DNA of 64,000 nt from Paenibacillus xylanexedens (lineage in GTDB: Bacteria; Bacillota; Bacilli; Paenibacillales; Paenibacillaceae), in the NCBI RefSeq assembly GCF_007676705.1, contig NZ_VEBF01000004.1:62001-126000 (forward strand). Direction: 5' to 3'. Within the stretch, counting starts at the first letter, position 1, and the number at the start of each line of letters is the position of its first letter. The position numbers and the translations under genes are program-made. The notes below the pieces were generated by a model. The model saw only the letters and a program-made list of their open reading frames with translations. It did no database searches and had not been told where the DNA came from. Of the stretch, positions 52,757 to 60,405 are shown one piece after another.

Positions 52757-52812
52757 TAAACAGTATCATATTTTGACATGATTTATAGCTATTATAAACG
52801 TATCAAGTGAAA
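52757..52812. promoter_or_regulatory. Duplicated regulatory block, copy A
   Basis: A 56-bp block starting TAAACAGTATCATATTTTGA and ending GTATCAAGTGAAA. It contains TTGACA and the inverted repeat TTTATA-GCTAT-TATAAA. It matches copy B at 53 of 56 positions. It lies between the WYL regulator and the DoxX gene and may control both. Confidence 0.75.
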
Positions 52813-52864
52813 TAACAAATCATTTGATCAATTCAAAATAAACGAGATCATTGGAGGAATGAAA

Positions 52865-53287
52865 ATGAGTACGATCATCGGTAATGAAAAAATTGCAAAA
52901 GAAGAATACCGTCCTATTGGAAGGATGGTCACTTATTGGGTTGTCACAATAGTACTCGCATTCTCCATTGCATTAAGCGGTATCGGGCAACTGATGCGAT
53001 ATGGGGGGAATGTCGATCTAGTGACTGATATTGGTTTCCCTTTATATGTCACGAACATTCTTGGGGGTTGGAAATTGCTTGGAGTCATCGTGATCGTAGT
53101 GCCAGGTTTCCCCCGGCTTAAGGAATGGGCTTATAGCGGTCTCTTTTTTCTCATGACGGGCGCTGCCCTATCCCATGCGTTCGCTAACGATTACGGCGAT
53201 TACGGATTCCATATTATTCTTCCGCTTTTATATGCCTTGCTTGGCATTGCCTCCTGGGCGCTGCGTCCGAAAAACCGCAAACTGTAA
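52865..53287 (+). CDS. DoxX-family membrane protein
   Basis: A 140-residue protein with four membrane helices of the DoxX/DoxX-like group (VTYWVVTIVLAFSIALSGIGQLM, LGGWKLLGVIVIVVPGFPRLKEWAY, MTGAALSHAFA). The ATG at 52865 lies 6 bases after GGAGGA; the ATG two codons earlier abuts it. Members are linked to redox or thiol stress, but the biochemical role is unclear. It is divergent from the WYL regulator. Confidence 0.87.
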   Translation: MSTIIGNEKIAKEEYRPIGRMVTYWVVTIVLAFSIALSGIGQLMRYGGNVDLVTDIGFPLYVTNILGGWKLLGVIVIVVPGFPRLKEWAYSGLFFLMTGAALSHAFANDYGDYGFHIILPLLYALLGIASWALRPKNRKL

Positions 53288-53326
53288 TGGGTAGGGAATT
53301 TAACACAAGGCCGTGCATGGCTCCGA

Positions 53327-53382
53327 TAAACAGTATCACATTTTGACATGATTTATAGTTATTATAGACGTATCAAGTGAAA
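53327..53382 (+). promoter_or_regulatory. Duplicated regulatory block, copy B
   Basis: The second copy of the 56-bp block (three differences), 97 bases before the effector-domain gene. The downstream 20 bases are also similar (ATTCATTTGATC in B, ATCATTTGATCA in A). Confidence 0.75.
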
Positions 53383-53423
53383 GACAATTCATTTGATCCA
53401 TTTCAGAAAAAGGAGTGTTAATC

Positions 53424-53903
53424 ATGGCAGTGTATACCCTTGAAAAAAAAGACAGCTTTATCGTTCTAGGTATTGGCACGGAGCTGAAGAGCGATTACAC
53501 GGATTATGCAGGTATGAACAAGGAGAAGCAAGACTTTTGGCAATCTGTGGCGCAGGATGGAAGGCTTGACGCTTTAAAGGCCGTCGCTGCGAACGACTAC
53601 ATTTTTGCCGTGAACGAAGCGATAAATCACAAGATGATGTATTATGCCGGCGTCATGACCGAAGCGTCGGTACCAGAAGAACACCGAGTGATCCAATTCC
53701 CTGAAGGACAATATCTCGTCGTCAAAGGGGAAGGGAAGACGGCTGATGAGTTGAGTAATAGGCTGACTGGTATTGCCTTTGGTCAAGTCTTGCCAGCAGC
53801 CGACGATTTTGCTTATGTTGGCGGGCCCAATGCAACGGTTGAGATGGGGCAGCGAGACGGCCTAGTATATGGGGAAATGTGGATTCCGGTTGTGGAGAAG
53901 TAA
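53424..53903 (+). CDS. Stand-alone GyrI-like effector-binding protein
   Basis: A 159-residue protein resembling the C-terminal effector-binding (AraE/GyrI-like) domain of AraC regulators, without a DNA-binding part: FIVLGIGTELKSDY, VIQFPEGQYLVVKGEG, GLVYGEMWIPVVEK. Such proteins bind small hydrophobic molecules. AAAGGAG lies 8 bases before the ATG. It follows regulatory block B and precedes an orphan gene by 23 bases. Confidence 0.8.
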   Translation: MAVYTLEKKDSFIVLGIGTELKSDYTDYAGMNKEKQDFWQSVAQDGRLDALKAVAANDYIFAVNEAINHKMMYYAGVMTEASVPEEHRVIQFPEGQYLVVKGEGKTADELSNRLTGIAFGQVLPAADDFAYVGGPNATVEMGQRDGLVYGEMWIPVVEK

Positions 53904-53926
53904 ATGAAATCAGAGGAGGAACGAGG

Positions 53927-54394
53927 ATGTCCCCTATCGTTGGTTTTAAAAATGTGTCCACAGTTGGTCTAGAATCTTCACCAGTAGCAGAAGCGCTTGC
54001 TGGTATGCGAGCGAATGAAGCCCGTTACTTTATGAACAAATACCAGCATGAATTTACGGTCGTACCAGCCGGCGAGAGCCAGGAGACGCTTGCGTATGTG
54101 AGCCGAATTTTGAAAGAAGAACGTGGTATTGAGTTTGCGGCCAAACCATTGGAAACATCTCACTTTCAAGTGGATAATATTAGATGGGCCTACGTCTTTT
54201 ATGAAGATGGTCTGGCGGTCAACGTCATGTATACATTGGATAACCCCAAAAAGCGGGCCGTTGGTTTTAAGCTTTCAGAGGGGATGGAAGTGCCTCAAGA
54301 GCTGGAAGAAAAGAAGTTTAAATTTGCTAGACAGAAGTCCAAACTGGCTGGGACAATTCGAGGTACGTTCTTTGTAATAAAAGGAGAATATTGA
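53927..54394 (+). CDS. Protein of unknown function in the WYL regulon
   Basis: A 155-residue soluble protein with no recognised domain (VAEALAGMRANEARYFMNKYQHEFTVV, RWAYVFYEDGLAVNVMYTLDNPKKRAVGF, a basic C-terminus). The ATG at 53927 follows AGAGGAGGAACGAGG. Probably cotranscribed with the effector-domain gene. Function not inferred. Confidence 0.65.
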   Translation: MSPIVGFKNVSTVGLESSPVAEALAGMRANEARYFMNKYQHEFTVVPAGESQETLAYVSRILKEERGIEFAAKPLETSHFQVDNIRWAYVFYEDGLAVNVMYTLDNPKKRAVGFKLSEGMEVPQELEEKKFKFARQKSKLAGTIRGTFFVIKGEY

Positions 54395-54784
54395 AGCAAA
54401 CAGCACCCATAAGTTCAATTCCATTCCGTTATATTTGAGCGATTTCTTGTACATTTTGCACTACGTATCGACGCCTTCTCTTAATTGTGTTGGCTCCGTC
54501 GGGAGGACATGATGAACTAATCCACCAAGAGCACCTGAGCTATTAAGGTACCCTTTTCGCTGATAGACCCGTTAAGCTGAACCCTAATACAACGCTAACG
54601 GGAAACGATAGCGCAATTACAAACAGGTTGCCAGCACCTGCGAGATCGCGAAATAGATCCATTACTCGATAATTAATGAAGAACCTAGATATAATGAAGA
54701 GACCATAGCTCGTCGCTATGGTCTCTTTATGCGTTCAGTAACATTGCTAATTACGAAATTCGCCTCACTGACTTCAACTGTCCG
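54395..54784. other. Non-coding stretch with repeats
   Basis: No gene is supported here. It contains a hairpin CGCTAACGGGAAACGATAGCG (54593-54613), related to the CTAACGGG repeats farther on, and the terminator at 54698-54728. Confidence 0.6.
54698..54728. terminator. Terminator of the VOC gene (minus strand), possibly bidirectional
   Basis: A perfect 12-bp stem AGAGACCATAGC/GCTATGGTCTCT with a 5-base loop. T-rich sequence follows on both strands (TTTAT plus, TCATTAT minus). Confidence 0.75.
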
Positions 54785-55189
54785 TCAACGCCTACCGCTG
54801 AACCGTCTGATTGCTTCCTCGGTCACCGGCGCGAAGAGGTTAACAAGGTTACCGTCGGGATCGCGAAACAGAACGGCACGGTTCCCCCACGGCATCGTAG
54901 TAGGTTCCTTTACCCACTCGTTGATAAACGGCTTCAAACGCTCGTATTCGGCATCGACATCATGGACGCGGAACTCGATAATGACAGTGTGATTGTCGGC
55001 CGCCACTGCGGAACCATCACCGAACAGTTGCGCCGTCTGGGAGTGGCCGATCGCCAGGGTGCACGATGGCATAACGAATTCGGCAAAGACAGGCGCGGGG
55101 CGTTCCGCCGCAACCCCCGTGATTTTCTCATAGAACTCGATGAGACGATCTACGTCGTCGGTAATAATGCGTATAGAAGCAAAATTCAC
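54785..55189 (-). CDS. VOC-family (glyoxalase/bleomycin-resistance fold) protein
   Basis: A 134-residue protein made of one vicinal-oxygen-chelate module: FASIRIITDDVDRLIEFYEKITG, then HTVIIEFRVHDVDAEYERLKP and AVLFRDPDGNLVNLFAPV. These proteins bind metals or drugs; the substrate is unknown. The GTG start at 55189 follows AAGGATGG. It stands alone. Confidence 0.87.
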   Translation of the reverse strand: MNFASIRIITDDVDRLIEFYEKITGVAAERPAPVFAEFVMPSCTLAIGHSQTAQLFGDGSAVAADNHTVIIEFRVHDVDAEYERLKPFINEWVKEPTTMPWGNRAVLFRDPDGNLVNLFAPVTEEAIRRFSGRR

Positions 55190-55672
55190 GAGATACCATC
55201 CTTCCCATAATAAGTGATACAACGTATCGTATCATTTTGAACCAAAATACTTCGCATTGATCTCCTACCCCTTTACGATTACTTACTCCGACTATACAAA
55301 AACACTACTGACAACTGTATGTCAGTAGTGTTTTATGAAGAAACCGGGCGTTTATTTATGAAAGGGGGATACCAGAAGAGAATCCTGACTGGGACCGCTC
55401 CCATCCCCTAAGTGGATATTTTGTTAGATTCGGAGGGTTACCTAAATCTGAATGTAGAAGGGGCATATCGGTTGGCATCAAAGTGTGAGACTATGACTAT
55501 ATCCGGGGCACCGGATATTGAGAGGACAAGAACATGTACTGAATGTCGAATAGACATATACTTTGATCGCTTTAAGCTAATAACGGGCAGGTTAGTTGAA
55601 GGAGGAGTTTCAAACTTCTCATAGAAGGTTTTTTAACTAGAGGTTCCAAAGAAGGAGGTAACGGGTAGGAAT
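55190..55672. other. Intergenic stretch with a hairpin repeat
   Basis: It holds a perfect hairpin ACACTACTGACA/TGTCAGTAGTGT (55299-55332) with GTTTTATG after it, probably a terminator. A 70-codon frame (55412-55624) without a ribosome site runs through a CTAATAACGGGCAGGTTAG repeat (55577-55595) and is not accepted as a gene. Confidence 0.5.
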
Positions 55673-56134
55673 ATGATAAAAAATGATGATGAGTTCGAGA
55701 GTTTATTATCAAAGAGGAATTCAGGTAAAGTTACATACGGTATAGAATTAAAAAATAATATTGAGAAAGGAAGTATATTGGAGGCATTTTTGAAGCGAAT
55801 GGGCCATATTGCAGATAAGTTAGAGGGTAACTGGAGAATGGTTGATAAAGATTATGCTAAAAAAATTTTAATATATGTTCTTTCAAAAGACATGACCCAT
55901 GATATTGATTTGAAGACAAAACCGATGGCAGATGAATTAAGTGAATATTTTTTAGATCAATTTCAGAAAGATGCCATTTTCTATACAAACGCAAGGTTTG
56001 ACTCGAAATCTGGTTACTTTAAGCTCTACTCTTGGACAACGATAACTAACTCACATTGGCATACGTTTGATACGGGAATAGTTGCAGTGGACAAAATAAA
56101 TATTGGAATCCTATGGGCAACAGACCCTTTATAA
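55673..56134 (+). CDS. AT-rich orphan protein of unknown function
   Basis: A 153-residue soluble protein, charged and helical at the N-terminus, with an aromatic C-terminal part (GYFKLYSWTTITNSHWHTFDTGIVAVDKINIGILWATDP). Much more AT-rich than the core genes of this window, suggesting transfer. AAGGAGG lies 12 bases before the ATG. No family is recognised; the size and isolation would fit an immunity-type orphan but nothing proves that. Confidence 0.6.
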   Translation: MIKNDDEFESLLSKRNSGKVTYGIELKNNIEKGSILEAFLKRMGHIADKLEGNWRMVDKDYAKKILIYVLSKDMTHDIDLKTKPMADELSEYFLDQFQKDAIFYTNARFDSKSGYFKLYSWTTITNSHWHTFDTGIVAVDKINIGILWATDPL

Positions 56135-56591
56135 GTGGATTTAAGACTGATTAATGATGAGCCATATCTAAATTCATGTTCAACTAACGGGCATATCTGA
56201 GAGTAAGCACTTTTAAGAATAATTTCGGCACCGATCAAATTCTAAAAGTGCTCATAGACAACAAAAAAACTAAAACTTTAAACTAAACTTAAACTTGGTC
56301 GATACTTCACCTTAAACCTGGAACCATATGATGTTCCAATATGATAATCAAATGAACAACACATGATTGGAAAGGCAGGTGTTTCGAAGACTTGGTATGG
56401 AAAATCTGCTGTTAAAAGAATTCAGATAGCAAATAAAAAGGGGGATTGCGGTTTTTCGGATCCCACTGGAGCCGGAAAACAACAATGTTTTCAGTGAGCC
56501 TGTATATCAAGCGGAAGAAATTTAAATGCACCGTATGTGCTCTAATAGGGCATTTCAAGACGAGAAAATATGGATGGGAGAAAAATACTAC
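56135..56591. other. AT-rich non-coding stretch
   Basis: No gene is supported. A CTAACGGGCA fragment lies at 56183, within a weak inverted context. A 44-codon frame at 56363-56497 has no ribosome site. The promoter of the hydrolase gene is not obvious. Confidence 0.5.
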
Positions 56592-57575
56592 ATGAGTGTC
56601 AAAAAGAAAAATAAGATTCTAACCATCTTTAAAAGACTGCTTCTGTTCATGTTGTCCGCTGTGATCGTCTGGATTGGCTTTCATCATATCATGAAGCTGG
56701 TAGAACATTATAAATACCCGGCAAGAGGGCAGTATATCCAAATTGAGGATAAACGGATGCATGTCTACACAAAAGGTAACGGACCCAAAACCATTGTATT
56801 ATTAACCGGACTGGGAACAGCGTCACCTGTGCTAGATTTTGAGCCTTTAATGAATGAAATGTCCAAGCATAACAGAGTTGTCGCCATAGAGCCATTCGGA
56901 TATGGCTGGAGTGATATGACGGATAAGAATAGAACGGTGGAGCACATCGTTGAGGAACTAAGAAGTGCGTTGCAGCAATTAAATATAAAAGGACCATATG
57001 TATTAATGCCGCATTCAATTTCCGGAATTTACAGTATGTACTATGCTCATGAGTATCCTGAGGAAGTTGAAGCGGTTGTAGGAATAGATGCGACGCTACC
57101 GGCGGCCCTTGCCTATTTCAATGAATCCCCTCCGACTATGCCGCGTTATATGAGATATGCGGCGCCCATCGGATTAACTAGACTCGTGATATCCTTGAAT
57201 AGTAGTGGTTATCTTCCCCTTGACAGTGAGGGTACTTACTCGGAAGAGAATTTAGCAATCACAAAAGCCATGACGGCATGGAACGGTTACAATAATAATG
57301 TTGTTCAAGAGGCAAATGAACTGGGTGATAATGTGAAAAAAACTGCTCGTATGTCATTCCCCTCAGATCTGCCCGTATTATTTTTTACAAGAGACGATGG
57401 CAGGGAGAGTAGGGACGGGAGATCAAAGTTTACTTTTTTACAAACACAGCTTACGAATAATCCTTCAAGTACAATCATTCCTTTAAAAGGTCATCATTAT
57501 CTTCATTGGACCAAATACAAGGAGATAAGTGAGGCTGCCCTGAATTTCATGGAAGATATTAAAGATAAGGAATAA
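56592..57575 (+). CDS. Membrane-anchored alpha/beta hydrolase
   Basis: A 327-residue protein with an N-terminal membrane anchor (LLLFMLSAVIVWIGFHHIM) and an alpha/beta hydrolase fold outside or at the membrane: strand TIVLLTGLGTASP, nucleophile elbow MPHSISGIYSMYYA with the catalytic Ser, acidic residue region LPVLFFTRDDGRE and catalytic His in LKGHHYLHW. The substrate is unknown. The ATG at 56592 was chosen over 56574 and 56526 for lack of sites there, but its own ribosome site (GGGAG) is only fair. Confidence 0.82.
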   Translation: MSVKKKNKILTIFKRLLLFMLSAVIVWIGFHHIMKLVEHYKYPARGQYIQIEDKRMHVYTKGNGPKTIVLLTGLGTASPVLDFEPLMNEMSKHNRVVAIEPFGYGWSDMTDKNRTVEHIVEELRSALQQLNIKGPYVLMPHSISGIYSMYYAHEYPEEVEAVVGIDATLPAALAYFNESPPTMPRYMRYAAPIGLTRLVISLNSSGYLPLDSEGTYSEENLAITKAMTAWNGYNNNVVQEANELGDNVKKTARMSFPSDLPVLFFTRDDGRESRDGRSKFTFLQTQLTNNPSSTIIPLKGHHYLHWTKYKEISEAALNFMEDIKDKE

Positions 57576-57652
57576 CAATATTTCTATCATTACGATAAAA
57601 TCAGTATTTGCAACACGATATATTGATTGCTCGTCATCATTTGTTAAGCTAA

Positions 57653-57671
57653 CGGGCAGGTTAGTTTAATG
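57653..57671. repeat. CTAACGGGCAGGTTAG hairpin
   Basis: TTAAGCTAACGGGCAGGTTAG followed by TTTAA: CTAAC pairs with GTTAG, and the flanking TTAA repeats extend the stem. Related copies are at 55577, 56183 (partial) and 54593 (variant). It may work as a weak terminator after the hydrolase gene. Confidence 0.55.
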
Positions 57672-57782
57672 TATTGCGTTTGAGTAATTCGTAAACCAAG
57701 GTACAATTTTTGCTAGCATCATAAATTTCGACGATTAAAAGACCTATTGCTACTGGACATTAAACAATAAAGATATCAATGC

Positions 57783-58280
57783 TTATAATAATTTTTCCAT
57801 TGCCATCACATCTACAAAATTCCCTTCTAGAACGCCTTGGCTCTGGAATACACCTACCTCTCGGTATCCGGCTCTATGATATAAGCTCTGACCTAGCGTA
57901 TTAAATGGAAATGTAAAAAGAACAAACTTATAAAAGTTATTCTGTTTACCGATTTCCTCTAATTTCTGAAGCAACTGTTTTCCGATCCCCTTGCCGCGAT
58001 GATCACGATGAATATAAATGGAGAGGTCACCGACACCGTCATACGCGCTTCTAGGGTTATATGAATTGATAGAAGCCCATCCGACCACTTGATCATTCTG
58101 TTCGGCTATAAGTACCGAGTATCGCCCCTGGTGCTTGTTAAACCATTCAGACATGTAAGCTTCATCTTTTATATCTGTTTCTAGCGTGGCAATGCGGTCT
58201 TCAATACCTTGGTTATAGATAGTTAGAATGCTTCCCAGATCCACTTCGGTAGCTTGCCGCAGAATTACTATGTTGATCAC
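57783..58280 (-). CDS. arsN1: ArsN1-type GNAT N-acetyltransferase (arsinothricin/phosphinothricin resistance)
   Basis: A 165-residue GCN5-type acetyltransferase. The N-terminus (IYNQGIEDRIATLETDIKD) and the acetyl-CoA motif DHRGKGIGKQLLQKLEE match ArsN1/PAT proteins, which acetylate the amino group of the arsenic antibiotic arsinothricin and of phosphinothricin. The ars genes downstream support the ArsN1 reading. It is divergent from the MarR gene and shares the 130-base regulatory gap. The GTG start at 58280 overlaps its AGGAG site, so the true start may be slightly downstream. Confidence 0.85.
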   Translation of the reverse strand: MINIVILRQATEVDLGSILTIYNQGIEDRIATLETDIKDEAYMSEWFNKHQGRYSVLIAEQNDQVVGWASINSYNPRSAYDGVGDLSIYIHRDHRGKGIGKQLLQKLEEIGKQNNFYKFVLFTFPFNTLGQSLYHRAGYREVGVFQSQGVLEGNFVDVMAMEKLL

Positions 58281-58360
58281 TCCTATGGTTTTGTTTTTGT
58301 ATATGTTTATATATCACAATGTAATTTGAAATGGGAAGGGGGAAAGAAAAATAAAAAAAC

Positions 58361-58377
58361 ATTTGTATTTTGCAAAT
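58361..58377. promoter_or_regulatory. MarR operator 1 overlapping the marR promoter
   Basis: ATTTGTATTTTGCAAAT contains ATTTG/CAAAT inverted arms. The -35 TTGTAT (58363-58368) lies inside it and the -10 TATAAC is at 58386-58391 (17-base spacer). The same sequence occurs inverted at 58888-58904. Confidence 0.65.
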
Positions 58378-58411
58378 AATAAGGGTATAACTATAACGAG
58401 AGGTGAGGTAA

Positions 58412-58861
58412 TTGGAAAACAACGTAAGAGAGATGTTTCAGATCATGACACGGCGTTTTGGATTGTTGGATAAAAACTGTTGCACCGCAGGAGGATTAGA
58501 TATTTCACTTGTTCAAAGTCATATTATTTATGAAATTGATCGTAAGCATAATCCATCCATTCAGCAAGTGGCAGATGCACTCTCCATAGACATCACGACG
58601 TTTAGCCGCCAGGTTCAAAGTCTCGTAAAGTTGGGTTTGGTTCAAAAAACGCCCTTACCTGAAGATCGACGGATTTACATATTATCCTTGACTACACAAG
58701 GTAAGTTTGTTGCTACGGTCATTGATGAGCAGATGAATGATTATTTAAAAGAAGTCTTTTCGCATATGTCTGAGTTTGAACGGGATATGGTCATCAACGC
58801 CGTCAAACTGCTAAACGAAAGTATGGCGAAATCCAGCGTATGCTGTACACCACTGGGATAA
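58412..58861 (+). CDS. MarR-family regulator with two vicinal Cys pairs
   Basis: A 149-residue winged-helix MarR protein: SIQQVADALSIDITTFSRQVQSLVKLGLVQKTPLPEDRRIYILSLT is the wHTH and wing. Unusually it has Cys23-Cys24 (KNCCTAGG) near the dimer helices and Cys144-Cys145 (SSVCCTPLG) near the C-terminus. Such Cys pairs bind As(III) in ArsR-type regulators, so this may be an arsenic-sensing MarR; that is inference. TTG start with GAGAGGTGAGG upstream. It is divergent from arsN1 and precedes the flavoprotein gene. Confidence 0.85.
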   Translation: MENNVREMFQIMTRRFGLLDKNCCTAGGLDISLVQSHIIYEIDRKHNPSIQQVADALSIDITTFSRQVQSLVKLGLVQKTPLPEDRRIYILSLTTQGKFVATVIDEQMNDYLKEVFSHMSEFERDMVINAVKLLNESMAKSSVCCTPLG

Positions 58862-58887
58862 TACTTATCCCATTTATTTAATATAAT

Positions 58888-58904
58888 ACTTGCAAAATAC
58901 AAAT
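58888..58904. promoter_or_regulatory. MarR operator 2 at the flavoprotein promoter
   Basis: ACTTGCAAAATACAAAT is the inverted form of operator 1 (one base different). It starts directly after a TATAAT at 58882-58887, a classical repression position. Just upstream, GGGATAA/TTATCCC (about 58856-58872) forms a small hairpin that may end the marR transcript. Confidence 0.65.
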
Positions 58905-58925
58905 AATCATGAGGAGGAAACTAAC

Positions 58926-60338
58926 ATGATTAAAAATATTCCTGTGAACCAAGTAAACTGCTGCGAAGCACCAGTACAAGAGAAGGGTAAATTACCTGTT
59001 GCAATCATTGGAGCTGGACCGGTTGGACTTGCGGCAGCGGCACAACTTATTTCAAAAGGTGAGCCGTTTATGTTGTTTGAAGCTGGAGATGAAGTGGGGG
59101 CAAACATTAGAAAATGGGAACATGTACGACTGTTCTCGCCATGGCAGTATAACATCGATAAGGCTGCTAAAGAGTTGCTGCTGAAGGCGAATTGGGTTGC
59201 TCCACAAAACGAAACGATCCCAACGGGTAAGGAGATTGTTGAGTATTATCTAAAACCTTTGGCTGAGATGCCTGAATTAAGTCCAAATATAGATTTGAAT
59301 ACGAAAGTTACTGCGATCAGTCGCAAAGGGTTAAGCAAAGTGAAAACAAGTGGGCGTGAGAAACTGCCGTTCGTGATCCATGTTGAACAAAACGGATCTT
59401 CGTTTATTTATGAAGCGCGGGCTGTTATCGATGCTTCTGGGACATGGTCCAATCCTAACCCGCTTCGTTCAGACGGTATATTTTCAGAAGAGGAAAAAGC
59501 GCTTAAAAGTCACATTTCATACGGTATTCCTGCTGTATTAGGAAAAGAGAGAAATCGTTATAGAGGCAAGAAGGTGCTTGTTGTAGGGAGCGGACATTCG
59601 GCGATCAACACGTTGCTTGAACTTGCCGAGCTTCAAAAAGAAGAGTCGGGAACTGAAATCGTTTGGGCTATTCGCAAGGCAAATATTGAGGATGTTTATG
59701 GTGGACGCGAATTAGATGGGCTTCAGGCAAGGGGAGAACTGGGTACTCGAATTCAAAAAGTGGTTGAATCCGGTGCCGTAAAGGTCCTAACGGCATTCCA
59801 TATTGAAGAACTTCAAAAACAAGGTGAAAAGATCCAGGTTTCCGGAACCATTCGAAATGAAAAAGTGGTTATGGATCACATCGATGAAATTGTAGGTAAC
59901 ACAGGTTCTCGCCCTGACTTATCAATGGTGCAAGAAGTACGGGTATTAACGGACCCAAGCTTAGACTGTGTTTATGAGCTTGCGCCATTAATTGATCCCA
60001 ATATACACAGCTGCGGCACAGTTAGACCACATGGCGAAAAAGAACTGCGTCAACCTGAAAAGGACTTTTATATCGTGGGTGCCAAAAGTTATGGAAGAGC
60101 GCCAACCTTCTTAATGGCAACGGGATATGAGCAAGTCAGATCCATTGTAGCGGCTTTGGTGGGAGATATGGATTCAGCGCAAAAAGTAGAGCTGGAACTG
60201 CCGGAGACGGGTGTTTGCAGTCTAGGTGCTAGTAGCACGGACAGCTGCTGTGAACCAGTTCAGGTAGAGGAAGCCACTACAAATTGCTACTCTACTTCAA
60301 AAACGGAAAAGGCAGGATCAGATTCTTGCTGCGGATAA
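58926..60338 (+). CDS. FAD/NAD(P)-binding flavoprotein with Cys-rich termini (arsenic-linked)
   Basis: A flavoprotein of about 470 residues: FAD motif GAGPVG at residues 29-34, second Rossmann motif VVGSGHSAINTLLELAEL in the middle, and YIVGAKSYGRAPTFLMATGYEQ near the end, similar to monooxygenase/thioredoxin-reductase-like flavoproteins. A CC pair lies at Cys12-Cys13, and the last 42 residues add Cys431, Cys441-442, Cys454 and Cys468-469. A Cys-rich tail suggests binding of As(III) or another thiophilic agent. The start ATG at 58926 has GAGGAGG 8 bases upstream. The reaction is unknown to me. Confidence 0.8.
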   Translation: MIKNIPVNQVNCCEAPVQEKGKLPVAIIGAGPVGLAAAAQLISKGEPFMLFEAGDEVGANIRKWEHVRLFSPWQYNIDKAAKELLLKANWVAPQNETIPTGKEIVEYYLKPLAEMPELSPNIDLNTKVTAISRKGLSKVKTSGREKLPFVIHVEQNGSSFIYEARAVIDASGTWSNPNPLRSDGIFSEEEKALKSHISYGIPAVLGKERNRYRGKKVLVVGSGHSAINTLLELAELQKEESGTEIVWAIRKANIEDVYGGRELDGLQARGELGTRIQKVVESGAVKVLTAFHIEELQKQGEKIQVSGTIRNEKVVMDHIDEIVGNTGSRPDLSMVQEVRVLTDPSLDCVYELAPLIDPNIHSCGTVRPHGEKELRQPEKDFYIVGAKSYGRAPTFLMATGYEQVRSIVAALVGDMDSAQKVELELPETGVCSLGASSTDSCCEPVQVEEATTNCYSTSKTEKAGSDSCCG

Positions 60339-60351
60339 ATCAGGAATTCAG

Positions 60352-60388
60352 AGCTACTGCATCCGAATCGTGATGCAGTAGCTTTTTA
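60352..60388 (+). terminator. Terminator inside the ars flavoprotein operon
   Basis: AGCTACTGCATC/GATGCAGTAGCT with an 8-base loop and five T, only a few bases before the arsO ribosome site. It probably lowers, rather than stops, arsO transcription. Confidence 0.85.
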
Positions 60389-60405
60389 TAGAAGGAGGGA
60401 GAAAA

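Noticed and set aside
55412-55624. Open frame of 70 codons starting with GTG
   Set aside because: No ribosome site, and it crosses a CTAATAACGGGCAGGTTAG hairpin repeat.
56363-56497. 44-codon frame before the hydrolase gene
   Set aside because: No ribosome site, no recognisable sequence, low-complexity AT-rich surroundings.
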